A stretch of 64,000 nucleotides of DNA, from assembly GCA_050331815.1 (NCBI GenBank), contig JBHJGM010000004.1, forward strand, positions 1 to 64,000. The letters run 5' to 3'. Source of the DNA: JBHJGM01 sp050331815 (GTDB lineage: Bacteria; Verrucomicrobiota; Verrucomicrobiia; Opitutales; JBHJGM01). Position 1 is the first letter of the stretch. Every line of letters begins with the position of its first letter. The notes under the pieces were generated by a model. It was not told where the DNA came from. It saw only the letters and a program-made list of their open reading frames with translations, and made no database searches. Below, piece by piece: positions 34,046 through 41,977 of this stretch. The position numbers and the translations under genes are program-made.

Positions 34046-34148
34046 AGCCAGAAGCCAGAATTCATGACTTAAGAGTCAGAATTCAGATGACCGGCACTCG
34101 AGTTTCACTACTCAGCACCAAGCACTAAGAACTAAGCACTAATTACTA
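34046..34148 (+). repeat. Degenerate 7-bp tandem repeats between menD and menB
   Basis: Two blocks with a strict 7-bp period. Block 1 (34046-34087): AGCCAGA AGCCAGA, then ATTCATG ACTTAAG, then AGTCAGA ATTCAGA. Block 2 (34114-34148): AGCACCA AGCACTA, then AGAACTA AGCACTA, then ATTACTA. A spacer of 26 bp separates them. Units share an A-start/A-end pattern. No gene fits here. Confidence 0.75.
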
Positions 34149-34165
34149 AAGCCCCTTCTTCAAGC

Positions 34166-34999
34166 ATGACCTTCTCCACCGCAAAAACGTACGAAGACAT
34201 CCTCTACGAAAAGTCGGAGGATGGCGGGATTGCGCGCGTCACCATCAACCGCCCGCACAAGCGCAACGCCTTTCGGCCCGAGACGGTTTTTGAGATGTAC
34301 GAGGCCTTTTCCGATGCCCGGGAAGACCCGAAGGTGGGTGTCGTGTTGCTGACAGGCGCGGGGCCGCACAGCGATGGCAAGTACGCCTTTTGCTCTGGTG
34401 GCGACCAGAGCATCCGCGGCAAGGCGGGTTACGTGGGTGCCGACGGCGTGCCACGGCTCAACGTGCTCGATTTGCAGCGGCTCATCCGCTCGATGCCCAA
34501 GGTCGTCATCGCGCTGGTGGCCGGCTATGCGATCGGCGGCGGGCATGTCCTGCACGTCATTTGCGACCTCACCATCGCCGCCGACAACGCAATCTTTGGT
34601 CAGACCGGGCCGCGCGTGGGGAGCTTCGATGGGGGCTTCGGCTCGAGTATGCTGGCGCGCCACGTCGGGCAGAAAAAAGCGCGCGAGCTGTGGTACCTCT
34701 GCCGCCAGTACAACGCACAGCAGGCGCTTGAGATGGGGCTGGTCAACACGGTGGTGCCAGTCGACCGGCTCGAGATCGAGGGCATCCAGTGGGCCAGCGA
34801 AATCATGGAGAAAAGCCCGCTGGCCATCCGCTGCTTGAAGAGCGCCTTCAATGCCGAACTCGACGGCCAGGCCGGCATCCAGGAGCTGGCCGGTAACGCC
34901 ACGCTGCTGTACTACCTTTCTGAGGAAGGCTCCGAGGGGCACCGCGCCTACCTGAACAAGGAAAAGCCCGACTTCCGCAAATACCCCTGGCTTCCCTGA
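34166..34999 (+). CDS. menB: 1,4-dihydroxy-2-naphthoyl-CoA synthase MenB
   Basis: Crotonase-fold enzyme closing the naphthoquinone ring. 277 aa. Diagnostic stretches: INRPHKRNAFRPETVFEM, CSGGDQSIRG, the oxyanion region GYAIGGGHVLHVICDLTIAA, GPRVGSFDGGFGSSMLAR, and QKKARELWYLCRQYNAQQAL, all very MenB-like, plus the C-terminal GNATLLYYLSEEGSEG and FRKYPWLP. It follows menD in direction but after 166 bp; I see no Shine-Dalgarno close to the ATG. menC, menE and menH are not in the window. Confidence 0.97.
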   Translation: MTFSTAKTYEDILYEKSEDGGIARVTINRPHKRNAFRPETVFEMYEAFSDAREDPKVGVVLLTGAGPHSDGKYAFCSGGDQSIRGKAGYVGADGVPRLNVLDLQRLIRSMPKVVIALVAGYAIGGGHVLHVICDLTIAADNAIFGQTGPRVGSFDGGFGSSMLARHVGQKKARELWYLCRQYNAQQALEMGLVNTVVPVDRLEIEGIQWASEIMEKSPLAIRCLKSAFNAELDGQAGIQELAGNATLLYYLSEEGSEGHRAYLNKEKPDFRKYPWLP

Positions 35000-35075
35000 G
35001 GGCGCTTTTTCTGGATGTGTGGGCCTATCCAGGCTTGAGACAGGCGCGCACCCTGGCAGGCTTGCACCCTGCGCC

Positions 35076-36674
35076 ATGCCCGAGCCTACCAAAACTGCTG
35101 AACAACGCGCAGCCGCCTGGTGGAAAGACTGGTGGGCCAAAGATTATTCCTGGGAGGGGCTGGCACGAAAGCACCCGGATGAGTACGAATTCTCAGCAGT
35201 AGATCCAGAGACGTCTTTGCAGTGCTACTGGCTCGCGGATGCGGCATCAGGCCGGGAACGAACGGTGGCCGATCTCATCGCCAGCGACGAACTCATCCGC
35301 GACAGCTCCGACCCTACGAAGGCTGAGCCCGAGGGCCGTCTTTGGCACATTGTGCACGCTCCCTTGAAGTGGAAGGACGGCGCGCCCTCGCCCAAAGCCG
35401 CCCCCGCCGACCCTATCTGGGGGCGCATCGACGCCTGCATCGCGGCGCGGCTGCAGGCAGCCTTTCGCGCGCAGAACGGCCAGAAAGGCCAGGCAGTTGC
35501 GCCGGCGCTATTGCACGGCGCGGTACTGCAGGATTTGCCGAAGAAAGATGACTGTCCCGACGTGCTTTACCTGCAAGCTTACCGCTCTTACTGGCAGCAT
35601 ATTGACGCTAGCGGACGTACTTTCGGGGAAATGGCGAGGTTCGACGGAGCCCGGTTCGGGGGTGAGGCGTGGTTCGAAGGAGCCCAGTTCGAGCGCGAGG
35701 CGTCGTTCAACGGCAGCGTTTTTAAAGAGCGCGCAGTTTTCAGTGAGACACAGTTTCGAAACAGCTTTTCGTTTCAAAGCTGCCGCCTTCAGGGCGATGC
35801 AGATTTCAGCGGCCTGCGGATCGACTCAGCTAAGGAAATTGCCTGGCGGGCTGCCTTTCTAGGTTGTCGGTTTTGTGAACAGGTGGATTTCAGGGGGTCA
35901 CCTTTCCACATCATTTCAGCCTTCGCCGATGCACGCATTCTAGACCGCATCCTCTACCCGCTCCCGGATAAGGAAAAAGAGCGTGCACGGCGTTTCGAGC
36001 AGAAGGCACTCAGGGCTGCATTACGACAACCAGTGAGTCATCGACGCTATGCGGATTCAATCCTGCTTGTCCTTTGGGAGACTCCTCCACGCTGGTGGAA
36101 GGCATTCGTTTATCGAAGGCTACAGAAAAATCCTGAACGAGAATCTGCTCTGACCGCGCTCAAGGACGGCGCTCGCGTACTGCGCGATGCGATGGAAGTT
36201 CGAAAGGACAACGTGCCCGAGCAACAGTTTTATCGCTTCGAACTCATTGCCAGGCGCAAGCTCACAGGTACGCCCTTTTGGGCCAAGGTGGTGTCCTGCG
36301 GGTACGGTCTTTTCGGAAACTACGGCACCAGTATCGCGCGGCCGATCCTTTGCGTCTTGCTCGCGTTTATCGGGTTCGCGCTCGCGTATGGGGGCCTCGG
36401 TTTTGCGGCGATCGAGTACACTGGGCACCTGGGTAGGGAGGTCTGGACGGACGCCGCATTGATTTCTGGCGGCAATACGTTCCGCCCGCTGTGGATTTGG
36501 GGCACAGCTTTCGCGGCCCGCCCTCCAACTGAGGGCCTCTCAGAAATCCTTCTGGCGGGCAAAGACTGGGTAAAAGTCCTGACCCTCCTTCTGGCCACCC
36601 TGCAGTCCATCCTCTCCATCATCCTGTTCTTTCTTTTTGCGTTGGCGGTGCGGCGGCGGTTTCAGATCAGCTAG
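35076..36674 (+). CDS. Pentapeptide-repeat protein with C-terminal membrane domain
   Basis: About 532 aa. An N-terminal region of about 190 aa that I do not recognise is followed by degenerate pentapeptide repeats with Phe every fifth residue (ARFDGARFGGEAWFEGAQFE, then ASFNGSVFKERAVFSETQF), expected to form a right-handed quadrilateral helix. The C-terminal 170 residues have two strong transmembrane segments (PILCVLLAFIGFALAYGGLG and the final ILSIILFFLFALAV) around a loop, as in other membrane-bound pentapeptide proteins. ATG 35076 is chosen over 35019. Codon use is slightly less GC-rich than its neighbours. Role unknown. Confidence 0.8.
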   Translation: MPEPTKTAEQRAAAWWKDWWAKDYSWEGLARKHPDEYEFSAVDPETSLQCYWLADAASGRERTVADLIASDELIRDSSDPTKAEPEGRLWHIVHAPLKWKDGAPSPKAAPADPIWGRIDACIAARLQAAFRAQNGQKGQAVAPALLHGAVLQDLPKKDDCPDVLYLQAYRSYWQHIDASGRTFGEMARFDGARFGGEAWFEGAQFEREASFNGSVFKERAVFSETQFRNSFSFQSCRLQGDADFSGLRIDSAKEIAWRAAFLGCRFCEQVDFRGSPFHIISAFADARILDRILYPLPDKEKERARRFEQKALRAALRQPVSHRRYADSILLVLWETPPRWWKAFVYRRLQKNPERESALTALKDGARVLRDAMEVRKDNVPEQQFYRFELIARRKLTGTPFWAKVVSCGYGLFGNYGTSIARPILCVLLAFIGFALAYGGLGFAAIEYTGHLGREVWTDAALISGGNTFRPLWIWGTAFAARPPTEGLSEILLAGKDWVKVLTLLLATLQSILSIILFFLFALAVRRRFQIS

Positions 36675-36917
36675 GGATGTGAGTGTGGTGCGGCGCGGCC
36701 TGCCCTCTATGTCAGAAGTTGCGAGACGTAGGCTGCCCTCCGTGCCCCTCTGGCAGGGTTCTGCGTCTCTGTGGCGACGTGTGCGCGTGCGCCTGAAGGC
36801 CGTGTCGAAAAGGCCTTACGCGGCCATGCGGGCGAGGCGGGTGCACTTTCGAGGTTGACTCCGGGCGCGGCCTATCGCCTTTTACCGCTTTGATCGGTCC
36901 ACTGGACCCATCCCCAC

Positions 36918-37304
36918 ATGGACAAGGAAGCTCTCAAAAACTTTGCCATCAGCTACTTCAAGGCGCAGGGCGTGGAGTACTCGCCCACGGCCTTGCGCGT
37001 GTTGACCGACTCCCCGTACCTCAAGGAGAAGGAGCTGGTCGAGCTGGACGAGGACGGCCTGAAGCAGGGCGTCGAGCCGGTGCTGGCCGCCGCCGTCAAG
37101 CGCTACAAAAAGCGTGTGCAGCGCTCCAAAAGCGGTGTAAAAGCCGTGTTGCGCGACGTCGACCTGCGCGCCCCCGTCAGCAACAGTAAGCTGCCGCCCT
37201 ACGCCGTGAAGAAGGTCAAGCCGGCCCCGCCTGAGGACCCCGCCGCCGCGGGTGATGGTGACGGCGCGGAAGCCGCCGCGGCCTCCGAAGAAAAGAGCGA
37301 GTAA
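36918..37304 (+). CDS. Small unrecognised basic/acidic protein
   Basis: 128 aa, soluble. The N-terminal 75 residues are predicted helical (MDKEALKNFAISYFKAQGVE, then KRYKKRVQRSK); the remainder is a Pro-rich then Ala/Glu/Gly-rich acidic tail. No family recognised. A 243-bp gap precedes it with no clear gene or promoter. Downstream, a GC-rich bulged inverted repeat (about 37303-37328) without a T-run separates it from the convergent HAD gene. Confidence 0.68.
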   Translation: MDKEALKNFAISYFKAQGVEYSPTALRVLTDSPYLKEKELVELDEDGLKQGVEPVLAAAVKRYKKRVQRSKSGVKAVLRDVDLRAPVSNSKLPPYAVKKVKPAPPEDPAAAGDGDGAEAAAASEEKSE

Positions 37305-37358
37305 GCCCGGGCGGTTTGTGGCCCGGCTTTGTGCGGCCTCACGGCGTGCGGCTCCGCT

Positions 37359-37970
37359 TCAGATGCCCGCACCTTTGGAGTAGCGCGTGGGTTCCACGTA
37401 AACGGCCTTCATGCCCGCCGCCTTGGCTGCCTGCAGTCCGAGCTGACTGTCTTCGTAGACCAGGCAGGCCGTCGGTTCGACGCCGAGTCGCTCAGCGGCC
37501 AGCAGAAACGCGTCCGGAGCGGGCTTGGTCCGTGCGACGTCTTCCTGCGTAATGACCACCTCAAACAATTCCGCCACGCCGATGACCCGCAGGGTTTCCG
37601 CCACGTGCGGGCGCGTGCCCCCCGAGACGACCGCCACCGGCTTGTTCTGCGCCACCTCCCGCGCGATGGCGACAACCGGGTCGATGGGCTCAACCTCGGC
37701 GTGGTGCTGGTCAATGTAGGCCATCTGCGCCCGGGCCACAGCTTCTACCTGCAGCGACAGGCCGTGCGCGGCGTTCATGCGCGCGATGGTATCGGCCATG
37801 CCCATGCCGGCCATCGAGTAAAAGGTCTCCCAAGTGAACTCAAAGGTGGCGCCGCAGGTTCGAAAGGCGTGCGACCACGCGCGAAAGTGCAGCGGCATGG
37901 TGTCCGCCAGCGTGCCGTCGCAGTCGAAGAGGTAGGCGGTGTATAGCCCAGGTGGAGGCGCTAGCGACAT
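37359..37970 (-). CDS. HAD-superfamily phosphatase (beta-phosphoglucomutase-like)
   Basis: 203 aa. Complete HAD motif set: nucleophile DCDGTLADTM, VVSGGT for motif II, the Lys in RTKPAPDAFLLAA, and the Asp pair of VYEDSQLGLQAAKAAGM. The small helical cap is of the beta-phosphoglucomutase/phosphoglycolate type. The substrate cannot be read. It lies 46 bp downstream of the aldolase on the same strand, so a sugar phosphate is a reasonable guess. Confidence 0.88.
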   Translation of the reverse strand: MSLAPPPGLYTAYLFDCDGTLADTMPLHFRAWSHAFRTCGATFEFTWETFYSMAGMGMADTIARMNAAHGLSLQVEAVARAQMAYIDQHHAEVEPIDPVVAIAREVAQNKPVAVVSGGTRPHVAETLRVIGVAELFEVVITQEDVARTKPAPDAFLLAAERLGVEPTACLVYEDSQLGLQAAKAAGMKAVYVEPTRYSKGAGI

Positions 37971-38016
37971 GGTCGGGTTCGACGCATGGAGGACCTCGAC
38001 CCAGCCGACCGTGCGA

Positions 38017-39051
38017 CTAGATTTTGCCGAAGAGGGTCTTGCCGTTGCCGCAAAGGTCTTCGCAGGCGATGGCTATGCGCTGGGCCATGCTCTGCTCGGC
38101 CAGCTTCAGGTAGCCGCGCGGGTCGTAGGCTTTTTTGTTGCCGATGTCGCCGTCGACCATCAGCACACCGTCGTAGTTTTTAAACATGTGGTCTACGATC
38201 GGGCGGGTGAAGGCGTACTGCGTGTCGGTGTCGACGTTCATCTTCACGACGCCGTAGCCGAGCGTTTCGCGAATCTCTTCCAGGCGCGAGCCCGAGCCCC
38301 CGTGAAACACGAGATCAAACTCCGACGCCGCGCCGTATTTTTCTTTTACGGCCGCCTGCCCGCTCTTGAGGATGTCGGGCCGCAGCTTGACGGCGCCGGG
38401 CTTGTAGTGGCCATGGACGTTGCCAAAGGTGGCCGCAAAAGTGAAACGGCCCACGCTGTCGAGCGCCTCGTGCACCGCCACCATGTCCTCGGGCGTTGTG
38501 TAGAGCTTGTCCTCGGGCGTGTCCTCGCTGCCGGCGGCACCGTCTTCCTCGCCACCCACCACGCCGGCTTCCACCTCCAAGATGATTTCCTGCGCGGCGC
38601 AGAGCTCGAGGTACTTTTTGGAGAGCGCCATGTTTTCCTCCAGCGGGAGGTTGGAGGCGTCGAGCATGTGGTTTTGAAAGAGGTTGTTCTTGCCCTCGGC
38701 GCGGCGCTTGGCTGTCGCGTTGATCAGCGGCTCCAGAAAACTCTCGGCCTTGTCGGGCGGGCAGTGGTCGGTGTTCAGGGCGACCATCACGTCGTACTGC
38801 TCGGCCAACATGTGAGCCGTTTCGGCCAGGACGATGGCTCCGTAGGCGGCGTCCTTGTGGTCGGTGCCGGAAGCAAACTGGCCCGCGCCCGTGGAAAACT
38901 GAATGATGCCGTCGGACTTGGCCGCCGCGAAGCCTTTCAGTGCGGCGTTGATCGTGATGATCGAGGTGCAGTTGATGGCCGGGTAGGCGTAGTCGCCCGC
39001 TTGGGCGGCATCGAGCATGGCGGCAAATTGCTTGGGCGTGGCGACAGGCAT
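38017..39051 (-). CDS. fbaA: Class II fructose-bisphosphate aldolase
   Basis: Zinc-dependent aldolase of glycolysis and gluconeogenesis. 344 aa, long type IIA. Motifs: YAYPAINCTSIITINAAL, catalytic Asp/His in ALNTDHCPPDKAE, VEAGVVGGEEDG (family EIGVVGGEEDG), the zinc His in GNVHGHYKPG, and LVFHGGSGSRLEEI, GVVKMNVDTDTQYAFT. An AT-rich stretch (about 39060-39120) just upstream suits a promoter, but no clean box pair is visible. Confidence 0.96.
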   Translation of the reverse strand: MPVATPKQFAAMLDAAQAGDYAYPAINCTSIITINAALKGFAAAKSDGIIQFSTGAGQFASGTDHKDAAYGAIVLAETAHMLAEQYDVMVALNTDHCPPDKAESFLEPLINATAKRRAEGKNNLFQNHMLDASNLPLEENMALSKKYLELCAAQEIILEVEAGVVGGEEDGAAGSEDTPEDKLYTTPEDMVAVHEALDSVGRFTFAATFGNVHGHYKPGAVKLRPDILKSGQAAVKEKYGAASEFDLVFHGGSGSRLEEIRETLGYGVVKMNVDTDTQYAFTRPIVDHMFKNYDGVLMVDGDIGNKKAYDPRGYLKLAEQSMAQRIAIACEDLCGNGKTLFGKI

Positions 39052-39381
39052 GGTCTTTTCAGGTTGGTGTTGGCTATAAAGATTTTTAACTTAAATGAGT
39101 CCCTAAAACAGCCTTTCTAATGCATCACGTCAGGCAGGCAAGACTGTTTCAAGAGACGCGCCTCAGCAAAACGCTTTTGCCGGTGCTGTCGAGGCTGCTT
39201 TTTTGCAGGCTGCCTTAATCGGTGAATGGGTTGATGACCTCGATGGCGCATGCGTCAAAGTCGCGCACGTTACGCGTAACCAGGGGCAGACTCAGCTGCC
39301 ACGCAGTGGCTGCCAGAAACTAAACTAGTCACAAAGACAATCCTGCAAACGACTGAGCGTCTATGGGTGCCCGGGGCAGGC
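39052..39381. other. 330-bp intergenic region with a vapC remnant and a short direct repeat
   Basis: It contains the aldolase leader (AT-rich), the vapC fragment listed next, and two near-identical 18-bp words (39283-39300 and 39373-39390, 16/18 identical) in direct orientation, the second running over the topB stop codon. Otherwise nothing recognised. Confidence 0.6.
39215..39319 (-). pseudogene. C-terminal remnant of a VapC-type PIN toxin
   Basis: 34 codons preceded directly by an in-frame TAG and with no start. They read FLAATAWQLSLPLVTRNVRD, then FDACAIEVINPFTD, which aligns without gaps to the last 34 residues of the intact VapC at 46636-47055 (15 identities). The final catalytic Asp (RDF) is kept; everything before it, including the first three acidic residues, is gone. 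Confidence 0.7.
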
Positions 39382-41940
39382 TCAGCTACCCTCGGAACGG
39401 GCAGCTTTTTTGGTCGCTGTTTTTTTGGCGGCGGTCTTGCGGGCGGTCTTTTTCTTCGGCGCGCGGGGCGGGAAGTCGAACTTCAGGTTGCCGTTCTCTT
39501 CCAGCATCAAAAAGGCGTCGAAGAGCCGCCGCGTGCGGTTTGAGCGGAAGCCTTTGATGAGGTCGGTTTTTCCGTTTTCAAGGAGCTTGGCGAACTGCTC
39601 ACGCTCAATCGGCTTGCCCAAAAGGGTGCGGTTGATCCGCAGATGCTCCTTGGAGTCGCCGTTATCGCTGCCGTTGCGGCCCGGATGTCCGGGGGTGACG
39701 TAGGCGGTGGGCATTTCGTGTACGGGCTTACCGTGCCAGTGACCCACCACGGGAAACTCCGAAAGATCTTCGGGCACCGCTCCGTTCTCGCCGCCGGCGT
39801 TGCCAAAGTCGAACGAGACGCGCCAGGTGCCGTTGTCCTGCTGTTCCAGTTTGAGGTTGGCCGAGTAATTCTTGCCCGCCTTGGAGCGGAAGCCGTCGAG
39901 CGGCCCGATTTGCTTCTCGCGAATGAGTTCCACGATTTCCTCGCGCTCGAGCTTGCGGTTACCAATCGCCTTGTAGACGACCAAATTATAGACCGGCTTA
40001 CCCTTGACCTCGATGTAGTCCTGCGAGCGAAAGCCCCGGAAATTTTCTACCAGCGGCTTGTCGTCGGTGAAGCTGACAATCTCGCACTCCTCTTCGGGCG
40101 GTTCCGAGTCGGCGATGCGCTTCACGATGTCTTTGGTCATCCCGACGATGCCGTCCATGAACTCATCACGGGTCAGCTCGCCCAGCTCGATCTGGCGCAG
40201 CTTGTACTCCCAGTCGCCGGTAAGCGACGGTGAGGTGAGTCCTTCGATACCAAACGCATCGAGAAACGACATGAGGTTCTCGGCCTTGGTCAGCGGGACG
40301 AGTTCGCGGCCCTGGCGTTCGATGTACTTGGTGTTGACGAGGCCCTCGATGGTTTGCGCACGAGTGGCCGGGGTGCCCAGACCCTTGCCCTTCATCGCTT
40401 CGGCCAGCTCGTCATCGTCGACAAATTTGCCGGCCCCTTCCATCGCGGCCAACAGGGTGGCTTCGCTATAGCGTGGTGGTGGACGGGTCTGGTCGGCTTC
40501 GATTTCAGCGTTTTGAACGGTCGCCAGGGCCGGGCTGCCATCCTCGGGCGACAGCGGTGGAATCTGGTCCTCCCCGGCGATCTGCTTGCCGTAAACCTCC
40601 AGATAGCCGGGCACCACGAGGACTTTACCCTCCGTCTTGAAGGCATGTTCGCCGACCAGACTGGTCCGTGTGGTGACGTCGAATTCGGCTGGCGGGAAGA
40701 AAATTGCGATAAAGCGCCGGACGATCATGTCGTAGATCTTCGCCTCTTCGTCCTTGAGTTTTTTGGGCGAGGCGTTGGTCGGGATGATTGCAAAGTGGTC
40801 GCTGACCTGCGCGTTGTTGAAAATGCGCTTATTCGACGGGTTGACCCAGTCGTTGTCCAAGACCTTCCGGGCGGACTCGGTGAAGCCGCCACCCAGATTG
40901 CCAAGTGTTTCCCGGACGGTATGCGGGTAATCCTGGGGCAGAGCCCGGGAGTCCGTCCGTGGATAGGTGATCATCTTGTGACTCTCGTAGAGCGACTGCG
41001 CCAGGGACAAAGTGCGCCCCGCCGAGAAGCCGAAGCGTCCGTTGGCTTCGCGCTGAAGGCTGGTCAAGTCATAGAGGCGTCCCGAAGACTGGCGCGTGCG
41101 TTTTTTCTCATCGGTGACTTCGGCCTGCCCTTGGTCCTGAACCGCTTTGAGGATTTGCTCAGCGCTCTCCTTGTCCCAGATGCGGTCGGCGCGGTCATGC
41201 TCGTCGGTACCCTTGGCGAAATCCTTTTTCTGAAAGAGCCCGGTGTACTCCCCAGCGCAGACTCCGAAATTAGCAACGATGCGCCAGTAATCACGCGGCT
41301 TGAAATCGCGTATTTCCTTTTCGCGCTCGCATATGAGGCTGAGGGTGGGCGTCTGCACCCGCCCGACGGAGGTGGCTGAACCGCTGCGGCGACCGCCCAT
41401 ACGGATGGTGGCCCCGCGGGTGCCGTTGATGCCGATCAACCAGTCCGCCTCCGAGCGGCAGCGCGCGGCCTGCTGCAGCGTGACCATCTGCTGGTTGTCG
41501 CGCAGATCGTCAAAGGCCTGGCGGATGGCGTCGGTGGTCATCGAAGACATCCACAGGCGCTGAATGGGCTTTTTGCAGCCAGCCAGCTCGTAGATGTAGG
41601 TAAAGATCAATTCACCCTCGCGACCGGCGTCACAGGCGTTGATCACTTCGTCGATGTCCTTGCGCCCCAGTAACTTCTTTAGCTCCTTGTACTTCTTTTC
41701 GTTGCGCTCAATCGGCTTCAGTTCGAAGCGCTCGGGGATGATCGGCAGGTTGCCAAGGGCCCAGGAGCCGAACTTTTTGCCGTAGTCTTCGGGCATGTAG
41801 AGCTCGACCAGGTGGCCGACCGCCGAGCTGATCACCCATTCGTCATTCTCAAAATACTCCCCTTTTTTGGGTACTTTGCCCAAAACGCGCGCCAGGTCGG
41901 TCGCAACGCTTGGTTTCTCGGCTATAACCAGTCGCTTCAT
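39382..41940 (-). CDS. topB: DNA topoisomerase III-type (type IA) with basic tail
   Basis: Type IA topoisomerase that passes single strands and decatenates DNA. 852 aa. TOPRIM domain begins MKRLVIAEKPSVATDLARVL with the acidic INACDAGREGELIF; the catalytic Tyr is in KMITYPRTDSRALP; TPATRAQTIEGLVNTKYIER is the core motif near the end of the gate. After it come two topoisomerase C-terminal repeat modules (GPLDGFRSKAGKNYSANLKL and later KGFRSNRTRRLFDAF) and a Lys/Ala-rich tail resembling histone H1. TopB is favoured over TopA by the N-terminal pattern. Confidence 0.92.
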   Translation of the reverse strand: MKRLVIAEKPSVATDLARVLGKVPKKGEYFENDEWVISSAVGHLVELYMPEDYGKKFGSWALGNLPIIPERFELKPIERNEKKYKELKKLLGRKDIDEVINACDAGREGELIFTYIYELAGCKKPIQRLWMSSMTTDAIRQAFDDLRDNQQMVTLQQAARCRSEADWLIGINGTRGATIRMGGRRSGSATSVGRVQTPTLSLICEREKEIRDFKPRDYWRIVANFGVCAGEYTGLFQKKDFAKGTDEHDRADRIWDKESAEQILKAVQDQGQAEVTDEKKRTRQSSGRLYDLTSLQREANGRFGFSAGRTLSLAQSLYESHKMITYPRTDSRALPQDYPHTVRETLGNLGGGFTESARKVLDNDWVNPSNKRIFNNAQVSDHFAIIPTNASPKKLKDEEAKIYDMIVRRFIAIFFPPAEFDVTTRTSLVGEHAFKTEGKVLVVPGYLEVYGKQIAGEDQIPPLSPEDGSPALATVQNAEIEADQTRPPPRYSEATLLAAMEGAGKFVDDDELAEAMKGKGLGTPATRAQTIEGLVNTKYIERQGRELVPLTKAENLMSFLDAFGIEGLTSPSLTGDWEYKLRQIELGELTRDEFMDGIVGMTKDIVKRIADSEPPEEECEIVSFTDDKPLVENFRGFRSQDYIEVKGKPVYNLVVYKAIGNRKLEREEIVELIREKQIGPLDGFRSKAGKNYSANLKLEQQDNGTWRVSFDFGNAGGENGAVPEDLSEFPVVGHWHGKPVHEMPTAYVTPGHPGRNGSDNGDSKEHLRINRTLLGKPIEREQFAKLLENGKTDLIKGFRSNRTRRLFDAFLMLEENGNLKFDFPPRAPKKKTARKTAAKKTATKKAARSEGS

Positions 41941-41977
41941 CCCAATGTGCCCAGTATCGGACCGCCGCCCTTGGCCT

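Noticed and set aside
34046..34148. CRISPR array
   Set aside because: The period is 7 bp with degenerate units and no spacer of variable sequence; no cas genes nearby.
36675..36917. Candidate small RNA in the 243-bp gap before the 128-aa gene
   Set aside because: There are short AAGGCC/GGCCTT pairings, but no promoter-hairpin-T-run arrangement and no known RNA family match.
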